DNA of 64,000 nucleotides from Epiperipatus broadwayi (taxonomy: Eukaryota > Onychophora > Udeonychophora > Euonychophora > Peripatidae): contig JAQFVV010000566.1 of assembly GCA_028023455.1 (NCBI GenBank), forward strand, positions 186,001 through 250,000, read 5' to 3'. Positions 46,721 through 57,369 of the stretch are shown here, in pieces. Both the position numbers and the translations under genes were made by a program. How positions within the stretch are numbered: the first letter of the stretch is position 1; each line of letters starts with the position of its first letter. The notes under the pieces were generated by a model. That model ran no database searches, had not been told where the DNA came from, and saw only the letters and a program-made list of their open reading frames with translations.

Positions 46721-48505
46721 GGTTCGAAGTCCTGATTTTTTTAGAATGTACTTACAAATTGATGTTGCTTTTTTATAAAGGCTTTTTAGGTACTCACAAA
46801 TATTAGTGACATTTTTAGAAGATATTTACTAACTAATTTTACTATGACTACTATTAAATTACCTCAGCTCCTTCTAGTATTACAATTTGTGCAGGTCACT
46901 TTATAAAATATTTATTAAATTACAATTATTAAATTACCTATAAATAATTATTTTCTAGAACTGGTCCTGAATTTTAAAAAAAAAATCAAGAAAAAAAAAT
47001 TGTTTTAGAATTGTATTAAAATAAATTAGCTGCAAATTTTACAAAAAAAAATTACAAAGTAAAAATAAAAATTATTTATTTTTAATTTTGATGACACTTT
47101 GCTAGAGAGAGAAAAAATACACAACAATAAAAATAATATTTTACAAAACTTCTCTATTTCCATGCCTTGGAAAATCCCCATATTTTCTCTTTTGACAGTT
47201 TTTACAATGACATAAAAATTTGTGTCTTGCTTTGACACATATTTTCTTTCCCAGATAGGAAAAAATCCTGTTTTCTTTTTAAATCTCATTGGCGATTATT
47301 TGCTAGCTAGATGATGTGTTTTAAAAAGTTCACAACTTCTTTGTTTTAAAATCAGTTCATTAAAATTCTTGTTTCTCCAGGACAAGTTTTCACTTCTTAG
47401 GAAAATGGCAATTAAATATTTTTATGAATTTTAGCTCTAGCATTACACAAAAATAATTTCTCTTCAGTTTCTTCCAACCTGGGTTTATTTTTGAGATTGA
47501 CAATAACAACAGGTGTTATTCTAAATTTATTTTTAAAGAAGACTATTTTCAATTTTTACTTTTTATATTCAAATCAGCTCTGAATTTATCACTAAAATTT
47601 GCCAACATTCAAGTCAGCTTCACGATCGATTTCCAGAGATCTTGTGGTTGACGTCTTGGCCACCCTTGATATATAATCTAGAGTGAATCAGACTCTATCA
47701 ATATGCCTTTTCAATAATACATTATTCTGATTTTTAACTATCATTTTATATTTATTTTACTTCCATAAGACTCAATAACGTCAATGCTTTTCTATAGCAT
47801 TTAAATATCATGCTAGCATTCCATTATTTTTGCCTTTTTTCAACTACTCTTTCAATTTCCTTTACAATATCTCTTATCTATACATTGTCATGCTTTTCCC
47901 TTACATATATATGAAAATAATTATTAGATCCAACAAAATGAAATAACATTTTTCAAGCCATTAGATGTTAAATATACTAATAAATTTAAACATCAAGAAT
48001 GAAATTTAATAGTATTTCAAATGGTCAACAATAACAATACAATTTTGACAATATTTCAACCATACTATTTCTTACACAAGATCATTCCATGTGATCTAAT
48101 AATTTTCAATTGTATTGCACTGTAAATCTTTTTATTTAAACGAAATTATCTCTTATTGGTTAATTATTCTTATCTGAACAAAAAAAAAATACTTTATGTA
48201 TATTGTTGAGCTAATGTTATCATTATTGTAATCCTTCTATAGTTCATTTTACTGATCTATATTCTCACAAATTCTACAATTCTGATATTAAATCTATTCA
48301 CAGAATAATGAAGTCTGAACATGTTACTATCATGACTAGATTTCCTAAAGAATCCTTTAAATGGACTTTCAAATAATGACTCTTTCATGTATCAATACTA
48401 AAAATCTACTTATCAAACGACCAATAAGAAAAGTTATTTGTCATTAGTGGATGGAGTTTGAAAATAATCATATTTGCAAAACAAGTGGTGATACTAACAT
48501 CACAT
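46720..48505. other. AT-rich DNA, no gene seen
   Basis: Short composition-driven frames only (for example 47026-47289 on the minus strand). Confidence 0.4.
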
Positions 48506-48510
48506 GACCT

Positions 48511-48790
48511 TATTAATTTTTCCTAGTCACTCATTAGTCTAGAGATTATCCAATAATGAATAACACTTCTGCAGTGTAATTTTCATTACATCATTCTCAC
48601 CCAAGGTAGGAATGTTTTCTATTACTTTCAACACCTTGTGGGGGGATTTTAACATAAACATTCTTCCACAAGGTGTTAAAAGTGGATAGAAAACATTCCT
48701 ACTTAGTGTGAGAGTGATGTAATGAAAGTAACTATTATTCATTATTAGATAATATCTAGTCTAATGAGTGACTAATAAAAATTTATTAAT
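48511..48790. repeat. Foldback repeat, arms about 130 bp
   Basis: The left arm ends in TTACTTTCAACACCTTGTGG and the right arm starts CCACAAGGTGTTAAAAGTGG. Pairing runs out through GATGTAATGAAA, ATTATTCATTATTAGATAAT-like and TAGTCTAATGAGTGACTA. The centre is about 20 bp. A third partial copy of the right arm lies at about 49012-49110 beyond a family B unit. Confidence 0.75.
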
Positions 48791-48904
48791 ATATTTTCAA
48801 TAAGTGGTTTATGTTAAAGTTGTGAGGGCTGCATATTTGACACTTATCAATTAAACTGCAGTAATTTGCTATCTATATATACTGATTAATATGTGTAAGA
48901 GATT

Positions 48905-48963
48905 GTGATCTGGGCCAACTGATGAATGCTGATTCAGCACAAAATGTGCATCTTGGGGATCAT
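48905..48963 (+). ncRNA. Hammerhead-like ribozyme, family B (best helices, G12 mutated)
   Basis: Outer helix I TGATC/GATCA (48906-48910 with 48958-48962), inner helix I CCAA/TTGG, core CTGATGA (48919-48925). Helix II TGCTG/CAGCA with an ATT loop, helix III ATG/CAT with a 2-nt loop, and C at the cleavage position (48952). Only G12 is wrong (AAAA for GAAA), as expected for CpG decay. Confidence 0.6.
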
Positions 48964-49114
48964 AGATATTATTCACATCTTTTGGTCATATGTTTATGAT
49001 TACATCCCTCCACAATGTGTTAAAAGTGGATAGAAAACATTTCCTACCATGCGAGAGAGTGGTGTAATGAAAATTACATTTAGAGAACTATTATTCACAT
49101 GACCTTATGTTTCT

Positions 49115-50555
49115 AAGAGAACTATCTTCAACTTACTCCAGAGCCATCTATTGCAAACTTGAGTAATCAATGGACACATGATGATATAGTGCTACAAAAT
49201 CATCATTTCCAGAACTCAAACTGGCACTAATGCAGTTATACATATAACAACTATCTTCTACTACTCTAATCAATTTTTAAAAAATCCTAAGATTTCTAAA
49301 GTCACCTGCATATATCTGACAAGTCCGTTTCTATATAGAGATCTGAATTCTACAACAAAGGTTAATGGTAGTATTAACCTTTCTATGCATAGAATTGTTA
49401 TGGAAGCCTCAAAAATATATAGAAATTGATATGATGCCAAGTTTATATAGCTATGCAAAAGAGATTATTAACTGAGCGTCTGCTAGATATATTAATGCAT
49501 TAGTTTCAGATAGATATATTAGTTTCAGCTCTATATATTAATCTTTGCTCAATAAAGGCAAAAACTGGTCAGTCTAGAAATGGGGATTTTATAAGTGTGC
49601 CATCTCCAATCCATTAATTATTCAAACTAATAAACAGATACCTCTAGAATAGAATGCAGATAAATGTTGATTAAACAAAATACATTTTTAGATGTTTATA
49701 GATATACTCCAGATCTTAAATGGAATTTTAATATTACTAAGATATGTCATAGCATATTTATAACTTCAAGAATAATATATATATATCATTTGACAGCATC
49801 GCTATTTACTTTTTAGGAATTATTTGAAATGGAAAATTGAACTACGGATAGTATGACTTTGGGCAAAACACAATTTAAAGAAAGTGATAATTGATTTATA
49901 TAGTTCAATATAAAAACAATTTAAAATAATGATTAAAGTTTTCAAAGTAATGGGTAGTACAATATTGTACTTCAAAAACAGGCAATTGATTTTGTGCAAT
50001 CAATCAATAAAAATCTTCAATTTTATATTAGAGAAAATTTAAAATATCAATATATAAACACTTTTTACAGGCGAAGTAATGTGTATTTTTTTTTTTTATA
50101 TGTATAAAATAATGAAATGCTTTACTATAACAGATTTAAAATTACAAATTTTCTCAAAATAGTGAATAATATTTACTAAGGCTGTAACCTCAAGAATATG
50201 TGTGTAAAAATTTAATATTAGGGACCTCTACAGGTCTTAACCACAAGCTTATGCTTTGGAAGAAAAGAGGGGAACCCTCTTTACTTCAACCTACTTTCTA
50301 TTTAAATAGGTGAAGCTGAAGCGGTTAGATCTGAGAGTGTGAAGCTATTCAATACTTCACTGATTAAGTCCACATTTTTTTAAAAAAAGGCAATGATATA
50401 AAATAACAATCTTAACAAGGTGAAAAATTTAAAATAGCAACCATTATCAGAAATTAGTACAGCAAATATCTACAACTTTCCTAAAATAAAAAAAGGTCAG
50501 TTGCTCTGAAGTCATGCAACTCTTGGCCAACAAGGTAATGGATAGCACTATAGTT
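49115..50555. other. No gene seen
   Basis: AT-rich DNA. A TCCAGAGCCATCTATTGCAA segment near 49139 is related in reverse to 56795-56815, pointing to another undefined repeat family. Confidence 0.35.
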
Positions 50556-50559
50556 CTCT

Positions 50560-50660
50560 CCAATTAGGAAAAACGATATACCTATTCAATTGGGATCAGA
50601 ACAAAAACCTCTCGCTTTAAGGTTTGCCACTCTAATTACTCAATTAAACTGCTAGGATAT
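50560..50660 (-). mobile_element. Probable tRNA-derived SINE remnant
   Basis: The minus strand reads GCAGTTTAATTGAGTAATTA, GAGTGGCAAACCTTAAAGCG, AGAGG and then a B-box-like TTCTGATCCC. The order and spacing resemble tRNA A box, anticodon arm and B box. It is a single diverged copy. Confidence 0.4.
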
Positions 50661-51125
50661 AATTTTAAAAATTGCAAATTGAGTAATTATAATGGTAATA
50701 TATTTCAGTGAGACAAATACTATTATAATTGAAAAATATTTTGTAGTAAATTATAAAATAAGATTGATATATTATTTAGAACATGTCTTTCATATAATGT
50801 TTTATAGTGAGTCAGGAAGTGATGAGACTCCATGTTGCAGATACAATATCTGGAGATGCTAATGTTCTATTTATGCTTCTGATTTTATTGAGTTTGTTAT
50901 AAAATAGCTATAATGTTTTGCTGGTTGTGTTTTAAGCAATATAAATATTATAGTTTTGATAATTTAGTATAAAATTGTAAAAACTTAAAGCCATACATCA
51001 TATAAGATCTTTTATTTAATGAGAAACATCCATGTAAACATATTTTGTTGTGAGTTTAATTATTACGATCAACTTCTTATGGTAGAGATACATTTTAAAC
51101 ATTTATACTTTCTTAATACATTAAA

Positions 51126-51236
51126 TATATATATATTTTTTCCCATATGTCATAGCATTGGCCGGAAAGCGAACCCACAACAACTGTCTGCAAGCCACTG
51201 CTCTCCTTGCAAGGCAGCTGTACTGACCTTTTGAAG
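51126..51236 (-). mobile_element. tRNA-derived SINE, minus-strand copy
   Basis: The minus strand reads CAGTACAGCTGCCTTGCAAG, then GAGAGCAGTGGCTTGCAGAC, a B-box-like TGGGTTCGCTTTCC, GCCAATGCTATGACATATGG and a TA-rich tail. It matches the 36941 copy from the anticodon region to the tail, with a changed head. Confidence 0.7.
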
Positions 51237-51559
51237 TAAGGAAATGAATAAACCATTATAAAAACAAATTAATAATTTGACTTCATTTTAAAGCAGATTT
51301 AATTTAATTTGGATGTCAAAAATATAATCTTATCATATATAATAATGCATAATAAAGATCATTATATATAATGTCTACTTCAATTACTTTTTAACAAGAT
51401 TTCATAAATACTTTTTTTTAAAAAAAAGTCTAAATATTTGATTCTTGATCAGTTTTGGAATAGCAAATGAATTTTTTTTATTCGTGTGCTTTGACCCCCC
51501 CCCCATGGCAAAAGAGCTTATTTCAAATCCCTTTTTAATATCAGTAACGTTTATAAGTG

Positions 51560-52360
51560 ATATGCAATAAATCATCGTTAAACCCATTATCGAACTACTG
51601 TAGAATAAAGGTCTCCAAGTTAAATTCAGTTTTTCCGATTCATAGCTCCTCATCTCCACATTATTCCAGAAAACTTTATTTCATCCATCCATCTCTTATG
51701 TGGCCTCTTTCTAGATCTTTTATAATCTCTTGGAATCCAATTTAAGACTTCAACTGTCCATATATTACCATCTCTTCAGCAATATGTTCAGTCCAGATTC
51801 ATTTGTCTTAATTATTTCGCTGTTAGTGATATCTTTTTCTCTCAGCCATGTATTTCATTTTTGATCCTTCTTCCTTTTTTCCAATACTCATGTCTTGATA
51901 CTTCATTGTGAGGTTGGAGATCTCTAATACTGCTCTTCTATTAAGCACCCAAGTTTCAGATTCATATGTAAGAATTAATAAACTATAAAAAAAATCTTTT
52001 TCAAACACGTCGTTAGGTTATTTCTATCAAAAACCCTCCACTCCAATTTAATTATGTGATTAATTCATTTATCAGTTTTAATAATCCAATCAAGAATGTT
52101 ATAGTAACTAATTTTATATTCATAATTGTCAATCTTTATTTTCTTTTTTTTGGAAAAAACATCGAATATGAATCGTTTTAGGATTTTCTTTTATTCCCAT
52201 GTTCTTGCTTTCATCCGATAGTTCTTGTAACGTTTCGTGAAGCTTGTAAGTATTATTTGCAAAGCAATCATCTGCAAAATCTAGATAATTTCAAATAAAA
52301 TTTATTTATTTTTTATTCCCATAGTTTCCCATTTTAGATCACAAAATACGAGACAAATCA
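51560..52360 (-). pseudogene. RTE-type LINE, 3' fragment, decayed
   Basis: In several frames the minus strand reads LDFADD-like (DFADDCFAN), then ETLQELSDESKNMG, a connecting region with SETWVLNRRAVLEISN, and RSRKRPHKRWMDEI-type basic residues near the C-terminus. It is the same family and strand as the copy starting 52576, which it follows. Many frameshifts are present. The family-typical endonuclease and most of the RT are missing. Confidence 0.7.
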
Positions 52361-52592
52361 ACATTTATCAAGTATTACTTTTTGTATTGTTTCATTTGCT
52401 AAAATCTGCTAAGTAAATTCAATAATAAAAACATTTAATTTCTTTTGGGATGGTTTCTTCAATTTTTCCCTCATTGTAACACTATGTAATGGATAGATCA
52501 TGAAACACATGATAGATCACATGCTATAACCGAATCTAACTTTGTTGTCATAAAAAGTATTTATATTAAATAGTTTTTAGTCATCATCATTA

Positions 52593-52928
52593 TCAACCAT
52601 TATCAATCCACTGCAGGATGAAGGTCTCTCTAAGTTTAATCCATCTTCTCCGATCTTTAGCTTCTCTTCTCCACATCACCCCTGCACACTTTCTTATTTC
52701 ATCCATCCATCTCACATGTGGTCTCTTTCTGGGTCTTTTACAATCTCTTGGAATCCAGTTTAAAATTTCAATTGTCCATCTATTATCATCTCTTCTAACA
52801 ATATGTCCAGCCCAACTCCACTTCAATCTTTTAATTTTTTCAATGAGGTCAGTAACACCTGTTTGTTCTCTTACCCATACATTGCGTTTACGATCTCTTC
52901 TTGTTACTCCCAACATACATCTCTCCAT
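52593..52928 (-). pseudogene. RTE polyprotein, C-terminal domain
   Basis: 111 residues beginning MERCMLGVTRRDRKRNVWVR, then KRLKWSWAGHIVRRDDNRWT (the WAGHI.R block typical of RTE ends), KRPRKRPHVRWMDEI and a terminal RRRWIKLRETFILQW. A second frameshift at about 52915 separates it from the preceding block. The stop is followed at once by the repeat tail. Confidence 0.85.
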
Positions 52929-53332
52929 ACTTCTTTGAGTGGTCTGAAGTCTCTGAATTGCTCTTCTATTAAGTGTCCAATCTCAGATCCATAAGTAAGA
53001 ACTAGTAAAACACATTTGTTAAAAACCTTCCTTTTCAAACACATAGGCATATTTCCTTTTAGTATCAAGTTATTTCTACCAAAAGCACTCCAACCAAGTT
53101 TAATTCTATGATTAATTTCCTCCATTATGTTTCCATCTGTATTAATAATCTGACCAAGGTATTTGTAACTGTTAACTTCTTCTAATTCATCATAATCAAT
53201 CTTTATTTTCATATTTTGAGCAAATCGATTAAACATTACTTTAGTCTTTTTAACATTTATCTTTAGTCCTACTTTCATCTGATAATTCCTGCAACATTTC
53301 CTGCAGATCTGAAGCATTATGTGCAAAAACAA
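52904..53332 (-). pseudogene. RTE polyprotein, thumb/connection region, shifted frame
   Basis: The RTE sequence resumes in a new frame at about residue 17: MKVGLKINVKKTKVMFN, then NSYKYLGQIINTDGNI (the typical Y.YLG..I). It continues with RIKLGWSAFGR and KRKVFNKCVLLVLTYGSE, matching the family's K..V..QCVLPVLTYGSE block. It overlaps the first frame by 83 bases, locating the frameshift near 53270. Confidence 0.8.
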
Positions 53333-54164
53333 CTACATCATCTGCGAAATCTAAATGACTTAAATAATCACCATTTACTTTCACTCCTTTAGTTTCCCAT
53401 TTTAATCCACAAAATACTTCATGCAGCACTGCTGTGAAGAGTTTTGGAGATATGGAGTCACCTTGTCTTACACCTTTCTCAATGTTGATTTTTCCAGTAT
53501 CATTATGTAATCTAATTGTTGCTGTTGCATTTTTATAAATATTCTTTAAAATATGACAATATCCTGGATCTATACCTTGATGATCCAATGCTTTAATCAC
53601 TGAAGAAATGTGTATAGAATCAAATGCCTTTTCATAATCTACAAATCCAAAACATAATGACAACTCATATTCATTTGTCCTTTCTATGACTTCTCTCAAT
53701 ACCTGGATATGATCTACTGTACTAAAACCACTTTTAAATCCGGCTTGTTCTCTTGGTTGGTGGAAATCCAATGTTCTCTGTAGACGAGTAGTAATTATCT
53801 TGGTAAAAATTTTATATAAAACTGATAAAAGGCTGATAGGTCTGTAATTTCTAATATCTTCTTTATCACCTTTTTTAAATATTAATATTATTACTGCATT
53901 CTTCCAATCATCCGGTACATCTTTATCATTTAGACATTTGGTATATAACTTTGCTAAAATTTTTTCTATTTCTTCACCTGCTTCTTTTAATATATCAATT
54001 ATAATTCCATCATTACCTGGAGCCTTTCCTTTCTTCATACATTTAATTGCATGTCTCACTTCTTCATTTAAAATTCTGGGCAATTTGGAAGATGTAATAG
54101 ATATAGGAGGTACTTGTTCTTTATTACTATATAATTCTTGATAAAAATCTTCTACCAATTTCAT
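53250..54164 (-). pseudogene. RTE reverse transcriptase, fingers and palm
   Basis: 304 residues from an internal ATG; the frame is open further upstream, so this is not the native start. Visible RT blocks are KGKAPGNDGI (46-55), NYRPISLLSV (106-115), EQAGFKSGFSTVDHI (139-153), FVDYEKAFDSI (174-184; first catalytic Asp at 176), GVRQGDSISPKLF (231-243) and LDFADDVVVF (271-280; catalytic Asp pair at 275-276). All catalytic aspartates are kept. It would copy element RNA at a nicked target site, but the missing endonuclease and downstream frameshift make it inactive. Confidence 0.88.
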
Positions 54165-54356
54165 GATGTCATCTCTCCTTTTAGTAATAATTCCATCTTT
54201 TTTTCTTATTGCAGATATAATAGTTTTTAGTAACTACCAATATATTTCAAGATTTTTTTCTTTATTTTGCAAAAAGATCCATTAACTAAAATTAATGTAA
54301 ATTTACGGAATTCTTGTTTACTTGAAATAACTTAATAGATACTCTAAAACAATAAT

Positions 54357-55665
54357 GGGTACTTATTACTTAGTTGGGATTGGCCGCTTGATGGCATTGG
54401 CAAGGCAAAAACACCTGCAAATGCCATTTACGCAGCCTGTCTTATGGCTAAGAAAACAATTGTTTTCTCAGCCATTTCAGGCCACTTGATGGCATTGCAC
54501 AGAAATATTACGACCTGTTTTGTGCTTTACGACACTTTATGCGAATTCACACATTTCAGTCAGCTACCGTATCGTCTGAAGGTGTCTGGATTTCAAGTGG
54601 CCACAACTTTTGATATCTCCATAGCAAAATAATTTCATATTTACTTAAATCATGCAGTCTGATTCACTAAGAATTGTCATATCGTCTACACCCTTCCCTA
54701 CACAACTTGGAATGTAAAAAACATTGGCGATGTCAGTCAGGCACCTGCATTCAATCCTTAAAAATAAAATATTAAAGACGTAGTATCAAAAAAATTAATA
54801 GTCAAAGTTCTAATTTAAAAAGGTCAAAATAGAAATCGCATAATACAAATTGCCATATAGCCAAACAAAAAAAAGTCGCCATATTTTAAAATGAAGTTTT
54901 GATCTTATTGGAATTTTTTTGGGGGTGGTGGTGGGTTGAAAGGATCCAAAAATGGAATTAATAGTAAAAGTTATTTGTTAAAAATGGCAAAATAGATATC
55001 GTGTAATACAAATCAAGTCAAAAAAAAAACTCGCCATATAGACAAAAACAAAAAAAGAAGGCGCCACTGTATTTTTTTTTTGAAAAAAAAAAACAAAACA
55101 AAACAAAAGTTGAAAAAGTCAAAAGTTTTGATCTTATTTTAATTATTTTTTTTTTTTGGGGGGGGGGTTTGGTTGAGAAAGATTTTGTTGTCACTGAGAC
55201 AAAAGTTATTTTTGGTTTGTTTTTATTTTGAGAAAAAGGTAATAAAAATTGGTTTTAAAACTAAAAGTTTTACTATATCAGCGGTATACAAATAAAGCCA
55301 AAAAAAAAAAAAAAGTGGCCGTATTTTTTTAAAAAAAAAAGAAAACGAAAATTGAAAAACTCTTAAACTTTTGATCTTGTAATTTGGGGTGGGGTAGGGT
55401 GAGAAATACTTTGTCTTCACTGAGACAAAAGAAGTTATTTTTGGTTTGTTTTTATTTTTTTAAAAATGTAATAAAAATCAGTTTTAAAACTAAAAGTTTT
55501 ACTATATCAGTGGTATCCAAATAAAGCCAAAAAAAAGTCACCATATTTTTTTAAAAAAGAAAACGAAAGTTGTTAAAAATCACAGCCCGGTAACGTTGCA
55601 TTGTATTGTTTTTGCCTGACAACAATGCCATCAAGTGGCCAAGCCCAGCTAAGTAATAAGCACCC
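54357..55665. mobile_element. 1.3-kb TIR element with internal tandem units
   Basis: The left end is GGGTACTTATTACTTAGTTG and the right end the inverted copy, CTAAGTAATAAGCACCC outward, with pairing continuing about 60 bp (GGCCACTTGATGGCATTG, then GGCAAAAAC). AATAAT flanks both sides (54351-54356, 55666-55671), a likely 6-bp target duplication. A third GGCCACTTGATGGCATTG lies at about 54480. About 54780-55570 consists of roughly 3-4 diverged tandem units with AAGTTTTGATCTTAT, TCACTGAGACAAAAG, TTTTACTATATCAG and AATAAAGCCAAAAAA. No transposase was recognised and the superfamily is not assigned. Confidence 0.75.
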
Positions 55666-55671
55666 AATAAT

Positions 55672-56750
55672 GTGATCCAGATTTTTTTAACTATGACAAA
55701 GCATTTAAAATTCTAGCAACAAAATTATTTTGATATGAATTTGTGACTACCTTGTATACTACATGTATTTTTTAATTTTTGGATTATCACTTCATAAAAT
55801 GTTTTGTGTTTTGTGCATTATAATAATTTAAAAGTCAAATGAAGAACGACAAATAAATTTGATTAATGAACAGCTTTTTTTTTGTTGATACATGATGAAA
55901 ATACCAACTATTAACAATGAATCTGTTTTCATGAATAATCCTTCCCACATACTTATATACACATATTTATTCATAAAAAATATGGTTAAAAATTATTTCT
56001 CTTTTAATGTGATATGTACAAATAAAAGAAAAATGTGCATCAAAATCATTGCATTCTAAAAATTCCAGACTTTGAAAATTTAATAATAAGCCCAATGCTA
56101 GAAAATTGCACTTACCAAGATGTGAAATTGTTCCCACAAGTTTTAAATAGAAAATTCAGTTTATAGTTGAAAATGAGGGATGATATATATATATATTTGT
56201 CCTTAACAATGAATGTTAAAACCTTATATGAATCTTTCAAAAAAGTATTAGAAAATTCACTAACACCTTAAGGCACTGAATTACAGTGCAATTAAAACAA
56301 TAAATATTTAATACTATCATTAAATGTAATCTCATAACTTAAATTTGTACCCATAATTATTGACAAAAAATAAGATGCATAAGTATATTACTTCCAGGTA
56401 TGAATCCTAAGTCCTCACTCATAAAAACAAAAATCAGGAACTGGACTGTGATGTGAATATTCTAAGTATATGAGTCGTGTAATTTATTGATATTAATCTT
56501 CTAAGCCAAAAATTAGGAGTTTACATTTAGCCTAAACCTAAGGTCACTAAAATATACAATTATCGAACTGGTATTAGGTCTATATAGACACACAAACATT
56601 TGGCATAGGTTTAAATTTTTTTTTCGAATTTCAAGCTATTTGCATAAGTCATATATAGGCATTAATGGGAGCTGCTAAGCATAACTATATTAATTGCTTT
56701 AAATCCTAAAACCACATTGATGAGGGCAAAACCAAGAAAATGTATGGTGA
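55672..56750. other. AT-rich DNA, no gene seen
   Basis: (TA)n near 56180-56190. No coding-like frame was found. Confidence 0.4.
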
Positions 56751-56754
56751 TGTC

Positions 56755-56990
56755 GATATAATATAGCAGTAGTCTAGTTTACTGATTATTCAAACTTACA
56801 ATAGATGGCTCTGGACACAGTGATGAGAACTTCACTTGGAAACATGTGTTGAGAAAGATATGAGATGTTATTGTCAGTTTTAATCTTCATAGCATAAATC
56901 ACTCATCTGGTGTCAAATCTACAAAGTAGTATGAATGAATTGGCTTAGGTTCAAATCCATCTTCTTTTTCTTTTTTAGCTCAAGCATTAA
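56755..56990 (+). repeat. SINE-like repeat with B box, undefined family
   Basis: It contains CAATAGATGGCTCTGGA (shared in reverse with about 49140), GTGATGAGAACTTCACTTGG, AAAC and, at 56946-56958, a B-box-perfect GGTTCAAATCC followed by a T-rich run. The GTGATGA...GAAAC order recalls a hammerhead with a mutated first base, but helices were not confirmed. Confidence 0.35.
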
Positions 56991-57369
56991 TAATTAAGAA
57001 AGCAGTGATATAAAAAGGTTGTCAATCATTAATTGTAATTTTTGGTAGAATTTCAATCACTAATGAATCAGGTTGAAACTAGATTTTAGGTAGGAGATTC
57101 AGCTAGTCAAGGACTGTATGTTTAAACAAGAATTATCCCGTGTAGCACTGAAAGGGATCTAGGAAGTATGATCTAAAAATGGCTGCCTCACACAGTCTAG
57201 TGAAGTTGTCATTCTTGGTAGATTACTCATTAAAGCAATAGAAATTTTCAAAACATCAGGCAGTTATAATAAATCTACTTATTTTTTTCCCTAAATATAG
57301 ATGGTACAGGGAATTGGAAAACTTAACTTCATGAACAGAAGAGAGACAGCAGGATGACTAATGACTTGT

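Larger units (their letters stand above)
52576..54230 (-). mobile_element. RTE-type LINE, 5'-truncated, most intact copy
   Basis: It contains the reverse-transcriptase and C-terminal region, ending after a stop at 52593 in a short (TGA/ATG)n tail (52580-52592), the usual RTE 3' end. The 5' side begins inside the region between endonuclease and RT; the coding frame is open up to about 54230, where it meets unrelated sequence near the TIR element at 54357. Two frameshifts split the frame into three. Confidence 0.85.

Noticed and set aside
53938-54141. Plus-strand frames opposite the RTE coding region (also 52618-52938)
   Set aside because: Antisense shadows of the RTE frames.
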